Shown here in pieces: positions 27,210 through 36,825 of a stretch of DNA of 64,000 nt. The position numbers and the translations under genes were made by a program. The notes beneath the pieces were generated by a model. It ran no database searches. It saw only the letters and a program-made list of their open reading frames with translations, and was not told the origin of the DNA. The stretch is from Parvularculaceae bacterium (GTDB taxonomy: Bacteria; Pseudomonadota; Alphaproteobacteria; Caulobacterales; Parvularculaceae), in contig JANQMJ010000003.1 in the NCBI GenBank assembly GCA_028280115.1, positions 1 through 64,000 on the forward strand. The letters run 5' to 3'. The stretch's first letter is position 1, and every line of letters starts with the position of its first letter.

Positions 27210-28736
27210 ATGACGCCGGAAGACGGCCAACTTATGCAGTTTGTCGCTCATAAACCGACGCCGGACCCCGCGCTTGCGCGCCGCCGAGCCGTTGTCGATA
27301 TCGGCTCCAACTCGGTGCGGCTGGTTGTCTATAATGGGCCGCTGCGCGCCCCCATGGCGATCTGCAATGAGAAGGCGCTGTGCGGGCTTGGCCGCGACAT
27401 GGCCGATGACGGCTCGCTCAACGCTCTTGCTGTCGCCGACGCATTGGCGACCCTGACGCGGTTCCGGCGTCTCTTGGAGGAATATGGCGATCCGCCGACC
27501 TGGACGATCGCAACGGCGGCGGTGCGTCATGCGCGCGACGGCGACGCGTTTGTCGCTGCGGTCAAAAAGCTCGGATATGACATCACGGTGATTTCCGGCG
27601 CGGAAGAAGCCGCGCTCACCGCGCTCGGCGTTGTTTCCTTCGAACCGAATGCGACCGGCATCGCCGGCGACATGGGCGGGGGCAGTCTTGAACTGGTGGC
27701 GTTGTCGCACGGACAGGTCGCCGACACGGCCAGCTTGCGCGTCGGCGCCTTAAATGTCATGCGCGAGACGCGCGGCGACGTGAAGGCGGCGGCCGCTCTT
27801 ATCGAGGCGGCGCTCGACACGGTCGATTTCTTGCAAACAAAGCCATACGATGCGCTATATTCCGTTGGCGGCGCATGGCGCGCGATCGCGCGCATTCATA
27901 TGCGGCTGCGCAGCTATCCGCTGTCCGTGCTGCATCATTATAAAATGACCAGCGCCGAGGCGGTCAAAATCTGCAATCTCGTTTCCCGTCAGAGCCGGCG
28001 GTCGCTGGAGGACATACCGGGCATTCCGCGCCGGCGCATCGATACGTTGCCTTATGCGGCGATGGTCATGAAATCGGTTATCCGGCGCATGGCGGCCAAA
28101 ACCGTTGTGGTATCGGCTGGCGGCGTGCGCGAGGGGCTGCTTTACCGCATGCTGACGGAAGAAGAACGCGCCGTCGATCCGTTCATTGCAGCCTGCCGGT
28201 TTTACGCCGAGCGGCTTGCGCCCAACCCGGCTTTCGGCGAGGCTGCGGCGAAAATGGTCGAGCCCCTGTTTGCCGGCGACGCGGAGCGGGCGCGCCTGCG
28301 ATTTGCGACCAGTCTGATGATCGACATCGGCGCTTATTTTCATCCCGACTTGCGCGGACGGCATGCGTTCGAGAGCGCCTTGAGCGCGCCTTTCGTCGGG
28401 GTCGCCCACAAGGACCGGGTATGGATGGCGCTGGCGCTGTTCAGCCGTCATCAGGGACGTTCCAATGCCTTTCCCAACGAGGCGGCGATCAAGTTGCTCA
28501 GCCACAGCGAGCAGCAAAGCGCCGTGCGGTTCGGTCTTGCCCTGCGGTTCGCCGCTTCGCTGGCGCCGAAGGTGGAAGCGCCGATGGCGGATTGTCGGCT
28601 GGAACTTGAATCGGAAAAGCTCATCTTTCGCGCGCCCGCGGACCGCGAGGCGCTGATGGGCGAAACGCCGCGCCGCCGGCTCGACGCGCTGGCCGCCGCG
28701 TTCGACGCCGAAGCGATCGAGATATACGGGTCGTAA
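27210..28736 (+). CDS. ppx: Exopolyphosphatase (Ppx/GppA family)
   Basis: A 508-residue protein of the ASKHA fold. VVDIGSNSVRLVVY (about 29-42) is the phosphate-binding motif, ATAAVRHARDG follows, and GDMGGGSLELV is the second. The C-terminal half, from about 310, resembles the Ppx/GppA HD-like extension. It hydrolyses terminal phosphate from polyphosphate or converts pppGpp. AAGGTGG precedes the ATG. Pairing with ppk1 in one operon gives synthesis and degradation of the same polymer. Confidence 0.92.
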   Translation: MTPEDGQLMQFVAHKPTPDPALARRRAVVDIGSNSVRLVVYNGPLRAPMAICNEKALCGLGRDMADDGSLNALAVADALATLTRFRRLLEEYGDPPTWTIATAAVRHARDGDAFVAAVKKLGYDITVISGAEEAALTALGVVSFEPNATGIAGDMGGGSLELVALSHGQVADTASLRVGALNVMRETRGDVKAAAALIEAALDTVDFLQTKPYDALYSVGGAWRAIARIHMRLRSYPLSVLHHYKMTSAEAVKICNLVSRQSRRSLEDIPGIPRRRIDTLPYAAMVMKSVIRRMAAKTVVVSAGGVREGLLYRMLTEEERAVDPFIAACRFYAERLAPNPAFGEAAAKMVEPLFAGDAERARLRFATSLMIDIGAYFHPDLRGRHAFESALSAPFVGVAHKDRVWMALALFSRHQGRSNAFPNEAAIKLLSHSEQQSAVRFGLALRFAASLAPKVEAPMADCRLELESEKLIFRAPADREALMGETPRRRLDALAAAFDAEAIEIYGS

Positions 28737-28773
28737 ACAGGCGTCCGAACGTCGCCGATCCGCGCCGCCCAGG

Positions 28774-29000
28774 GCCGGTTGCGGATCGGATGGATCATTT
28801 CACCGCTCATTCCCCCCGACCTGATCGGGGGAAGGCGGGAATCCAGTCTTACGAAGAAAGCCGGGCTTCGCCGGTCATTTTTTATTCGCTGGATCCGTTC
28901 GAAGCATGCTTCGAACCTGCGCAGCATCACCCCGGACTATGATCCGGGGCGCTGCAGCGCGTCCGGGATGAGCGGATGATCTATCCAATCCGCAGCCGGC
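28774..29000. repeat. MITE-like composite repeat downstream of ppx
   Basis: The outer arms GCCGGTTGCGGAT and ATCCGCAGCCGGC are inverted. The inner arms CCGCTCATTCCCC (28803 on) and GGGATGAGCGG (to 28975) are also inverted. Between them is GCCGGGCTTCGCCGG, a further hairpin. The same structure occurs at 33262-33456. It lies between convergent ppx and rnd, so it may also serve as a terminator. Confidence 0.8.
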
Positions 29001-29001
29001 T

Positions 29002-30147
29002 CTAAGTCTCGATCATCTCCACGACGCCGTTTTTCAGCCGCAGGGCAAGCTCGCCGCGCTTGAGCCGCAGCGCCGCGTCGCCGAACACTTCGCGCCGCCA
29101 GCCCTGCAGCGCCGGAACGTCCGCATTGTCGTCGCAAGCGATCGCTTCAAGGTCCGCGGAGGACGCGATCAGTTTCGGCGCGACATGATAGCGGCTGCAT
29201 TGCCGCTTCAGCAGGACCTTCAAAAGTTCAACGATATCGGCCGGGGGCTTTTGCCGCTCGGGCCGCGAAATGTCGGGCAGTTGCTTGGCGGGAATGGTCT
29301 TTCCGGCGTCGATGGCGGCGAGAATGGCGCCGCCGGCGTTCGAGCGCTCGAAGCCCGCAGGAATGGACCGCGCCCGGGCGAGGTCTTTTTGCGTCGCCGG
29401 CCGCAGCCGGGCAAGTTCGAAAATCGCATCGTCCTTGAGAATGCGGCTTCGCGGCACGTCCCTGGTTTGTGCTTCGCGTTCGCGCCATTCGGCGAGCTTG
29501 AGGACAACGCCGATTTCCTTCGGCTTGACGCCTTTCAGCTTGAGCCGTTTCCACGCCTCTTCCGGCTTCACATAGTAAAGCGCCGGATTGAGCAGGGCGT
29601 CCATTTCCGACTCCACCCAGTGTTCGCGGGATTGCCGTTTGAGTTTTTCTTTCAAAATCGGATAGGCGTCGCGCAGATAGGTCACGTCCGAAAGCGCATA
29701 GGCAAGCTGCGTATCGCTCAGCGGGCGGTGTGACCAGTCGGTAAAGCGCGAGCCCTTGTCGATTTTCGCGCCCACCAGCGTCCGCATCAGCGGCTCGTAG
29801 CCGATCTGATCGCCGAAGCCGCAGGCCATCGCCGCGATCTGGCTGTCGAACAGCGGCGCGGGGATTTCTCCGGCGAGACGGTAGAATATCTCGATATCCT
29901 GGCGCGCGGCGTGAAAGACCTTGACGGTGTCCTTGTCGGCCAGCGTCTCGAGCAGGGGATCAAGGCCGAGGCCGTCCGCCAGCGGGTCGATGACCGCCTC
30001 AAGGCCCTCCGCGGCGACTTGAACGAGACAGAGCACCGGCCAGAAGGTCTTTTCGCGCATGAATTCCGTGTCGACCGCGATAAACGGCCGGTCGGCAAGC
30101 TCGGCGGCGAATGCGTTGAGATCCCGGGACGTGGTGATGACGCGCAT
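29002..30147 (-). CDS. rnd: Ribonuclease D
   Basis: A 381-residue DEDD-type 3'-5' exoribonuclease that trims tRNA precursors. Motif I is FIAVDTEFMREKTFWPVLCLVQ (about 17-38), motif II lies in KVFHAARQDIEIFY, motif III in LAYALSDVTYL. One or two HRDC-like domains follow, with RDVPRSRILKDDAIFELARLRP. The gene is divergent from aspS and converges with ppx. Confidence 0.93.
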   Translation of the reverse strand: MRVITTSRDLNAFAAELADRPFIAVDTEFMREKTFWPVLCLVQVAAEGLEAVIDPLADGLGLDPLLETLADKDTVKVFHAARQDIEIFYRLAGEIPAPLFDSQIAAMACGFGDQIGYEPLMRTLVGAKIDKGSRFTDWSHRPLSDTQLAYALSDVTYLRDAYPILKEKLKRQSREHWVESEMDALLNPALYYVKPEEAWKRLKLKGVKPKEIGVVLKLAEWREREAQTRDVPRSRILKDDAIFELARLRPATQKDLARARSIPAGFERSNAGGAILAAIDAGKTIPAKQLPDISRPERQKPPADIVELLKVLLKRQCSRYHVAPKLIASSADLEAIACDDNADVPALQGWRREVFGDAALRLKRGELALRLKNGVVEMIET

Positions 30148-30283
30148 GGCCGCGGCTTCTATCAGCGTCCGCCGGGCGCGTCATCTGCAAAGCGCGGGCG
30201 GCGGACCTTGACATCGGCACGCGGCGAGGCCACTCCGGCGCCGCAGCCCTTCCTGTCAGTCCTGAAGCGGTTTCTGGATCAAA

Positions 30284-32083
30284 ATGCACGCCTATCGCAC
30301 CCATCATTGCGGCGAATTGCGCCGGGACCATGTCGGCGAGAGCGTTCGCCTATCGGGCTGGGTCCACCGCAAGCGCGACCATGGCGGCCTCCTGTTCATC
30401 GACCTGCGCGACCATTACGGCCTGACGCAGCTGGTGATCGAGCCGGAAATGGCGTTTTTCGGGGAGGTTGAGCGGGTGCGCCAGGAAAGCGTCATCCGCG
30501 TCGAGGGCAAGATCGTCGCCCGCGACGGTGACGTCGTCAACCCCAACCTGCCCACCGGCGAAATCGAGATCAGACTGGCCTCGTTCGAGATCCTTTCCGA
30601 AGCCGACGAACTGCCGCTGCCGGTATTCGCCGAACCCGACTATCCCGAAGACATCCGCATGCGGCACCGTTATCTCGATCTTCGCCGCGAGACCCTGCAC
30701 AAGAACATCATGCTGCGGTCGGCGGTGATTGGCGAAATCCGGCGCGGCATGGAAGCCAGGGGCTTTACCGATTTCCAGACGCCGATCCTGACCGCTTCCT
30801 CGCCGGAAGGGGCGCGGGATTTTCTTGTGCCGTCGCGGCTGCATCCGGGAAAGTTTTATGCGCTGCCCCAGGCGCCGCAGGTGTTCAAGCAACTCATCAT
30901 GGTGTCGGGGTTCGACCGCTATTATCAGATCGCGCCGTGTTTTCGCGATGAAGACGCGCGCGCCGACCGGTCGGCGGGGGAGTTTTATCAACTCGACCTT
31001 GAGATGAGTTTTGTCGAACGCGAAGACGTCTTCGAAGCGGTCGGCGCGGTGACGCACGACACATTCGCGAAATTCGCCGGCGAAAGGGCTGTCACGACGA
31101 CGCCTTTTCCCGAAATCCCTTTCGATGTCGCGATGCTCAAATACGGAACCGACAAGCCGGACCTGCGCTGCCCGATCGAGATGCATATCGTCTCGGATCA
31201 TTTCCGAGGATCCGGTTTCAAGATTTTCGCGCAAATCCTTGAAAGCGATCCGCAAAACGAGATCCGCGCCATTCCCGCGCCAAAGGGCGGCTCAAGGGCC
31301 TTTTGCGATCGCATGAACGTTTGGGCGCAAAAGCAGGGCCTGCCCGGCATGGGCTATATGATTTTTGAGGAAGGCGAGGCGAAGGGGCCGCTGGCGAAGA
31401 ATATCGGCCCGGAACGCGCTCAAGCGATCCGCGAACAGCTCGGGCTCGGGGCGGGGGATGCGGCGTTTTTCCTTGCCGGCAAGCCGGCTGAGTTTCTGTC
31501 CGTCGCGGCAAGGGCGCGGGTTCTTATCGGCGAAGAAATGGGGCTTACCGACAAAGACCGTTTCGCCTTGTGCTGGATTATCGATTTTCCAATGTACGAA
31601 TGGGACGAGGAACACAAGAAGGTCGAGTTCGGCCACAACCCTTTTTCGATGCCGCAAGGGGGCCTTGCCGCGCTCGAAGCGGCGACAACCGACGAAGAGT
31701 TCCTCGCGATCAAGGCCTATCAGTACGACCTTGTCTGCAACGGCTACGAACTCGGTTCCGGCGCCATCAGGAACCATCGTCCCGACATTATGTACAAGGC
31801 GTTCGAGATTGCGGGCTATGGGCCGGAAACGGTCGAAAGACAGTTCGGCGGCATGCTGAACGCCTTTCGTTACGGCGCGCCGCCGCATGGGGGAGCCGCC
31901 TTGGGCCTTGAGCGTATTGTCATGCTGCTTTGCGATCAGGAAAACATCCGCGAAGTGACCATGTTCCCCATGAACCAGCAGGCCGAGGATCTGCTCCTCG
32001 GGGCCCCGGCGGACCCGAGGCTGGAGCAGCTCAGGGACGTGCATATCCGTATTGTCCCGCCGATCACCGAGAAAACCGAATGA
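30284..32083 (+). CDS. aspS: Aspartyl-tRNA synthetase
   Basis: A 599-residue class II synthetase of the bacterial type. The OB-fold anticodon domain starts [27 protein letters not shown]. Motif 2 is [24 protein letters not shown], a GAD-type insertion follows, and motif 3 is [13 protein letters not shown]. It charges tRNA-Asp; bacterial enzymes in genomes with GatCAB may also misacylate tRNA-Asn, which cannot be decided here. It is divergent from rnd. Confidence 0.96.
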   Translation: MHAYRTHHCGELRRDHVGESVRLSGWVHRKRDHGGLLFIDLRDHYGLTQLVIEPEMAFFGEVERVRQESVIRVEGKIVARDGDVVNPNLPTGEIEIRLASFEILSEADELPLPVFAEPDYPEDIRMRHRYLDLRRETLHKNIMLRSAVIGEIRRGMEARGFTDFQTPILTASSPEGARDFLVPSRLHPGKFYALPQAPQVFKQLIMVSGFDRYYQIAPCFRDEDARADRSAGEFYQLDLEMSFVEREDVFEAVGAVTHDTFAKFAGERAVTTTPFPEIPFDVAMLKYGTDKPDLRCPIEMHIVSDHFRGSGFKIFAQILESDPQNEIRAIPAPKGGSRAFCDRMNVWAQKQGLPGMGYMIFEEGEAKGPLAKNIGPERAQAIREQLGLGAGDAAFFLAGKPAEFLSVAARARVLIGEEMGLTDKDRFALCWIIDFPMYEWDEEHKKVEFGHNPFSMPQGGLAALEAATTDEEFLAIKAYQYDLVCNGYELGSGAIRNHRPDIMYKAFEIAGYGPETVERQFGGMLNAFRYGAPPHGGAALGLERIVMLLCDQENIREVTMFPMNQQAEDLLLGAPADPRLEQLRDVHIRIVPPITEKTE

Positions 32084-32148
32084 CGATCGCCCAGGCCGCC
32101 GCCGAAAAGAACGGCGGCCCATGATTTCTGTAATTGCGAAAGGCGCTT

Positions 32149-33261
32149 ATGCTGAATATTTCAAGCGATTTCGACCACGGAAATATTGACTGCCTGGATG
32201 TATCCGATCCCGCTAATATCCGCCTGGCCATTAAAAAGGACGGCTTGGCGGCTTTTTATCAGTGGTTCTATTTCCGGGTCGACGGGGCGGCGGGCCAGCC
32301 GCTTGCGATGGTCATCGAAAACGCTTCCGGCGCGTCTTATGTGGACGGATGGAATAATTATCGCGCCGCCGCCTCTTATGACGGCGAAGACTGGTTCCGG
32401 GTCGATACGACTTATGACGGCAAGGCGCTGACCATCCGTCATACGCCGGACAAGGACGAAATTTTCTACGCCTATTTCGCCGCCTATCCCACGACGCGTT
32501 ACCGCGCTTTCGTGGAGCAGATGAAATCATTATCCCTGCTTCAACATGAAGTCGTCGGCGAAACGCTCGACGGACAGACCATCGATTATTTCCGCGCCGG
32601 CGACGGGCCGAAACAGTTCTGGGTCATCGCGCGCCAGCATCCCGGCGAAACCATGGGCTCATGGTGGATGGAAGGCTTCCTGCCCATGCTTGCGGATGAA
32701 AACGACGCTGCGGCCAGGAGACTGCGCGAGAATGCGACCGTTCACGTCGTGCCGTGCATGAATCTCGACGGCGCGCGGCGCGGTCATCTGCGCACCAATG
32801 CGGCGGGTCAGGATTTGAACCGCGCCTGGCGCTACGCGTCGATGGAAAAAAGCCCCGAGGTGTATCTCGTGCGCGAGCGCATGCGCGCGTCGGGCGTTGA
32901 TTTCTTTCTCGACGTGCACGGAGACGAAGCCATTCCCAACAATTTCCTCGACCAGACGGAGGGGGCGCCGTCCTGGAACGATGAAATGGCGGCGGCGTTC
33001 GAGCGGTTTTCGTCCTTGCTGCTGAAAAAGAGCAGGGACTTCCAGACCAGGGACGGCTACCCGCAGGACAAGCCCGGCGAGGCCAATCTCGACATCGCCA
33101 ACAACTATGTGGCCGATGTCTGGGGCTGTTTATCCATGACCCTCGAAATGCCGTTCAAGGACGCGAATGTTAATCCCGATCCGGTGCGCGGCTGGTCGCC
33201 CGAACGCTGCCGCAATTTCGCGCGTGAGCATTTGGAAGTGATGGCGGAGATTGTTCGATAG
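32149..33261 (+). CDS. M14-family zinc carboxypeptidase (cytosolic carboxypeptidase-like)
   Basis: A 370-residue protein of the CCP/AGTPBP1 branch of M14. The N-terminal beta domain (about 1-130) has QWFYFRVDG. The zinc ligands are His164 and Glu167 in RQHPGE and His257 in LDVHGDE; the general base is Glu333 in LEMPFKD. Family members remove C-terminal residues, often glutamate, from protein tails; the bacterial substrate is unknown. I chose ATG 32149 (GAAAGGCGCTT upstream) over TTG at 32134. There is no signal peptide, so it is cytoplasmic. Confidence 0.86.
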   Translation: MLNISSDFDHGNIDCLDVSDPANIRLAIKKDGLAAFYQWFYFRVDGAAGQPLAMVIENASGASYVDGWNNYRAAASYDGEDWFRVDTTYDGKALTIRHTPDKDEIFYAYFAAYPTTRYRAFVEQMKSLSLLQHEVVGETLDGQTIDYFRAGDGPKQFWVIARQHPGETMGSWWMEGFLPMLADENDAAARRLRENATVHVVPCMNLDGARRGHLRTNAAGQDLNRAWRYASMEKSPEVYLVRERMRASGVDFFLDVHGDEAIPNNFLDQTEGAPSWNDEMAAAFERFSSLLLKKSRDFQTRDGYPQDKPGEANLDIANNYVADVWGCLSMTLEMPFKDANVNPDPVRGWSPERCRNFAREHLEVMAEIVR

Positions 33262-33456
33262 AGCCGGTTGCGGATCGCGTAATCCATATCTCCGCTCATT
33301 CCCGCGCAGGCGGGAATCCAGCCTTATGAATAAAGTCGGGCTTTGCCCGTCATTTTTTGTTTGCTGGATCCCGGCTCTGCGCTGCATCACCCCGGATATA
33401 ATCCGGGGCGCTGCAGCGCGTCCGGGATGAGCGGGTGATCCGGCTGATCCGCAACC
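33262..33456. repeat. MITE-like composite repeat downstream of the M14 gene
   Basis: The outer arms AGCCGGTTGCGGATC and GATCCGCAACC are inverted. The inner arms CCGCTCATTCCCGCG and GGGATGAGCGG are inverted too. The interior matches 28774-29000: AGTCGGGCTTTGCCCG, GATAATCCGGGGCGCTGCAG-like and GCGCGTCCGGGATGAGCGG. The element begins just after the M14 stop codon and lies between convergent genes. Confidence 0.8.
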
Positions 33457-33460
33457 AAGC

Positions 33461-34489
33461 CTAGATAACCAACGCGCGTTGGTCTTGTCTTCCCATTGCT
33501 AAGAGGAACGGGTCTTCCTTCTGGCGCGCCATAAAGTCGGCCTTTGACCCAAGGCCCAGCCAGCGATGGCGTATAAGTTCCTGCGCGATCGGCGCGCCGA
33601 GGGTCGAGCCCGGTCCGGCGAGGATGAGAGTGTCCGGCGCAAATTCCTTGACGGCGACCTCGATGGATTTGGAAAAGTCGTAGGTTTCGACAATCTGATG
33701 GCCGAACGTATAGCGATAAAGTGCATCCGGTTCGGTTGCGTGCTTTGACCAGATAGCGCCGCGGCCGTCGATCATGGGAATGGCGGGCGCTTCGAACATG
33801 TCCGCTTCGAAGGCCTCAAGCGCTGCGTCGGACACATGCTGCAAGAGCGGCGTGTGAAACGCCGCATGGCGGGCGAGGCGAAACGGATAGCGCTCTTCGA
33901 CCGGCGGCATGGCCTTTTCCATCGCCGCCATGCCGGTCTCGTCGCCGGCAAGCACCGCCATGCCGCCAAGCCGGATGGAAAGATAGGCCTCGCCCGCGGT
34001 GCGGCCGTCATGAAGCGCATCGCCCACGGCTTTCGTCCGCGCCCGGCTGGCGCGCCAGTCCTCGTCGACGAAGGGATAGATAAGCTGGCCGCCGACGCCT
34101 TTTTCCTCCATCAGACCGCCCATGGTGTCGACGAGGCGGATCGCGTTCGCTTCGTTGACGGCCCCGGCGCCGGCGAGGGTCAGGTACCAGCCCAGGGAAT
34201 TGCCGCAGACCGCGACAATGTCGAAGCGCGCGCGGTCGACGGATGCGAAATCAGCCAGTGCGCAGGTATAAATCAGCGCCGATGCGCTGATGCTCGATGC
34301 ATGCCTTGCGGCCGAATAACGACTCGCGCCGTCGAGGGCGGACACCGTTTCGCGATCCTGGCGCTTGCGCCAGTCATCGACGCCGGCGATGAAGTCCGCC
34401 TTGCCTGCGTGGTAACGCGCAAGATAGCCGAGCTCTTCCTTGCCGTAGGTGCCGCGGCCGGGAAATATGACGACGGCGGATTGTTTCAT
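33461..34489 (-). CDS. FabD-like acyltransferase lacking the malonyl-binding arginine
   Basis: A 342-residue protein with the FabD fold: the nucleophile elbow reads GNSLG (96-100; usually GHSLG) with Ser98, and the catalytic His212 sits in HAAFHTPLL. In malonyl-CoA:ACP transferases the next helix carries an Arg that binds the malonyl carboxylate (RGKFM in E. coli); here the aligned stretch is MGGLM (123-127), so the Arg is replaced by Met. This suggests an acyl substrate without a free carboxylate. The start overlaps the stop of the E1 fusion gene by four bases, so the two are co-translated. A hydrolase role is also possible. Confidence 0.75.
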   Translation of the reverse strand: MKQSAVVIFPGRGTYGKEELGYLARYHAGKADFIAGVDDWRKRQDRETVSALDGASRYSAARHASSISASALIYTCALADFASVDRARFDIVAVCGNSLGWYLTLAGAGAVNEANAIRLVDTMGGLMEEKGVGGQLIYPFVDEDWRASRARTKAVGDALHDGRTAGEAYLSIRLGGMAVLAGDETGMAAMEKAMPPVEERYPFRLARHAAFHTPLLQHVSDAALEAFEADMFEAPAIPMIDGRGAIWSKHATEPDALYRYTFGHQIVETYDFSKSIEVAVKEFAPDTLILAGPGSTLGAPIAQELIRHRWLGLGSKADFMARQKEDPFLLAMGRQDQRALVI

Positions 34490-36696
34490 TCCGCCGCTCG
34501 TTTGTTTGCCTTCCCAGTAAGGCGCAACGCCGCGGCGATAATATCGTCCTCGCTGACCAGGACGGTGTCGGCGGCGGGGCCGAGGGGAATGAAGCTGTCG
34601 GCCCCGGCGATGCGGGCGATATTAAAATTCAATCCGCGGTCGACGAACCCGGCGACGATCTCTTCGCTGGGCGAACCGGTCTTGCGGCATTCGTCGACGA
34701 TCAGCACATTGCGGCGCCCGCCGATGGCGTCGATGACGGCGTCTAAAGGCAGCGGCGTCAACCATCTAAGGTCGATGATGCGCGATTGAACGCCTTCTTG
34801 TTTCAGCCGCCGCGCCGCCCGCCGGGACAGAAATGTCCCATTGCCATAGGTGACGATGGCGAGGTCTTCGCCGTCGGCGATGATGTTGACGTCACCGAAA
34901 GCCGCCGCCCCGTCGATGTCGTCAAAGACAGCCGTCATTAAGCCGTCGCCGGCGTCGAGCAGGTCCTTGGTTCCATAAAGCGCGATCGGCTCAAGGAAAA
35001 CGACCACCCGCCGTTCGTTGCGGGCGAGACGAAAGGCTTCGCGCAGCATCTTCACCGCTTCTGCGCCGCTCGACGGACAGGCGAGAATAATGCCGGGAAT
35101 GTCGCGAAAGATTGCGACGGCGTTGTCGTTATGGAAGTGCCCGCCGAAGCCTTTCTGATAGGCCAGCCCCGCAATGCGCGCGACCATGGGATTCGCATAC
35201 TGCCCTTTGGAGAAAAACGACAGGGAAGCGGCCTCGCCGCGCAGTTGGTCCTCGGCATTGTGAACGTAAGCGAGAAACTGGATTTCCGGCACGGAAATAA
35301 ATCCGTTCATGGAGAGCCCGATAGCCATCCCCAATATGGATTGTTCGTCGAGCAGCGCATCGAAGACGCGCGCCGGACCGAATTTCGGCTGCAGCCGCGT
35401 GGTCGCGCCGTAAACGCCGCCCTTCCTGGCCACATCTTCGCCGAAAACGATGATGTCGCGGTCGCGCTGCATCTGTTCGGCCAACGTCAGGGAAATCAGC
35501 CGCGACATGTGTTGGGGTTCGCTTCGGGCGCGAGCGTCGTCCGGCGCGTTCTTGAGCAATGGGCCAGGACGCGGCGCGCGGCGCATGCTCGGCGGGATGA
35601 GCGAAGCGGTCACTTCCGCGGCGCTGGTCAATTTCGGCCGGTCGCAGGCCGATTCCATGGTTCGGCGCACGCGGCCCGATATATCCGTATAAAGCGTTTT
35701 AATCTCCTCGACGGACATTGCGCCGGCTTCGATCAGGCGCCGCGCGGTGTGCAACAGGGGGTCGTGGTCGGCCTCGACCGCGATCTCCGCGCGCGTGCGG
35801 TAACCGCTCTCAACATCGGAGCCTGCATGACCCATGAGACGCACCATGCGCAAATGCAAAAACACCGGCCTGCGCGCCCCTCTTGCCAGGCGCTCGGCCT
35901 GGCGCGCGCCGTGCATGGCGTCGACGACGTCGCGGCCGTCTGCGTAGACATACTGCAATCCGGCGCGGTCGCCGTAATTCGCCGCAATCCAGCCTTCAGG
36001 CGTCTTCACCGAAATGCCGAGCCCGTTGTCCTCGCAGATAAAGACCAGGGGCAGCGGCAAGCCGCGATAGCCGGTATGGGCGGCGGCGTTGATCGCCCCG
36101 AGCGCGGTTGAATGGTTCGCCGAAGCGTCGCCGAAACTGCACAGCGTCACAGCGTCGAGCGGCAGTTCCGCGTCGGGTTTTTTCTGCGTGCGCGCCAGGG
36201 TGATGCTGAACGCCGCGCCCATGGCCTTGGGCAGATGCGAGGCGATGGTCGAAGTCTGGGGCGGAACGAACAGCGCCTTCGAGCCGATGACTTTATGCCG
36301 CCCGCCGGAAATCGGGTCTTCCGAGGAAGCGACAAAGGAAAGCGCCATATTCCAGATCGGCGTTTCGCCGGGGAGCTTGCGTGCGCGCTCGATCAGAAAG
36401 GCGCCGCTGCGGTAATGGAGGAACGCGATGTCGTCGACACGAAACGCGCGGGCAAGCGCCGCATTGCCTTCATGGCCGGAACTGCCGATGGAATAGTATC
36501 CGCGCTTTTCCGCGCCCAGGCGGCGCGCTTCGAGATCGAGCCGGCGGCTGGTCAGCTGGCTTTCGAACAGGGCGGCAAGATCATGGGCGGATAGGCCGGC
36601 GTCCTCAAGCGTTGTTGAGACCAATGCGTCCGGCAACCGGTCGGCCTGAAGCCGCGCCAGGAAACCGTCGGTCGACGCCGTCATTGGGCCCGCCAT
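34486..36696 (-). CDS. 2-oxo acid dehydrogenase E1, alpha and beta subunits fused
   Basis: A 736-residue thiamine-diphosphate enzyme. Residues 1-380 are E1-alpha: GSSGHEGNAA, then the diphosphate site GDASANHS (189-196) with LVFICEDNGLGIS (217-229). A linker near 380-397 leads to E1-beta, which starts MSRLISLTLAEQMQRDRDII and contains FGEDVARKGGVYG and DEQSILGMAIGLSMNG. The pattern is closest to branched-chain 2-oxo acid or acetoin-type E1. It decarboxylates a 2-oxo acid and passes the acyl group to a lipoyl domain; no E2 or E3 is nearby. ATG 36696 or 36684. Confidence 0.85.
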   Translation of the reverse strand: MAGPMTASTDGFLARLQADRLPDALVSTTLEDAGLSAHDLAALFESQLTSRRLDLEARRLGAEKRGYYSIGSSGHEGNAALARAFRVDDIAFLHYRSGAFLIERARKLPGETPIWNMALSFVASSEDPISGGRHKVIGSKALFVPPQTSTIASHLPKAMGAAFSITLARTQKKPDAELPLDAVTLCSFGDASANHSTALGAINAAAHTGYRGLPLPLVFICEDNGLGISVKTPEGWIAANYGDRAGLQYVYADGRDVVDAMHGARQAERLARGARRPVFLHLRMVRLMGHAGSDVESGYRTRAEIAVEADHDPLLHTARRLIEAGAMSVEEIKTLYTDISGRVRRTMESACDRPKLTSAAEVTASLIPPSMRRAPRPGPLLKNAPDDARARSEPQHMSRLISLTLAEQMQRDRDIIVFGEDVARKGGVYGATTRLQPKFGPARVFDALLDEQSILGMAIGLSMNGFISVPEIQFLAYVHNAEDQLRGEAASLSFFSKGQYANPMVARIAGLAYQKGFGGHFHNDNAVAIFRDIPGIILACPSSGAEAVKMLREAFRLARNERRVVVFLEPIALYGTKDLLDAGDGLMTAVFDDIDGAAAFGDVNIIADGEDLAIVTYGNGTFLSRRAARRLKQEGVQSRIIDLRWLTPLPLDAVIDAIGGRRNVLIVDECRKTGSPSEEIVAGFVDRGLNFNIARIAGADSFIPLGPAADTVLVSEDDIIAAALRLTGKANKRAAE

Positions 36697-36825
36697 CTCG
36701 TTGATTCCAAAGATAATTCACTGTCTGCGCGAATCCGTCTTGTGAACCGCGCCGCATCGCGTCTATCTCCATAACAGGCCGCGACCGTTTGCCAAGTAGA
36801 GAGCCCGAGGGGGCCGGAGAAAACA

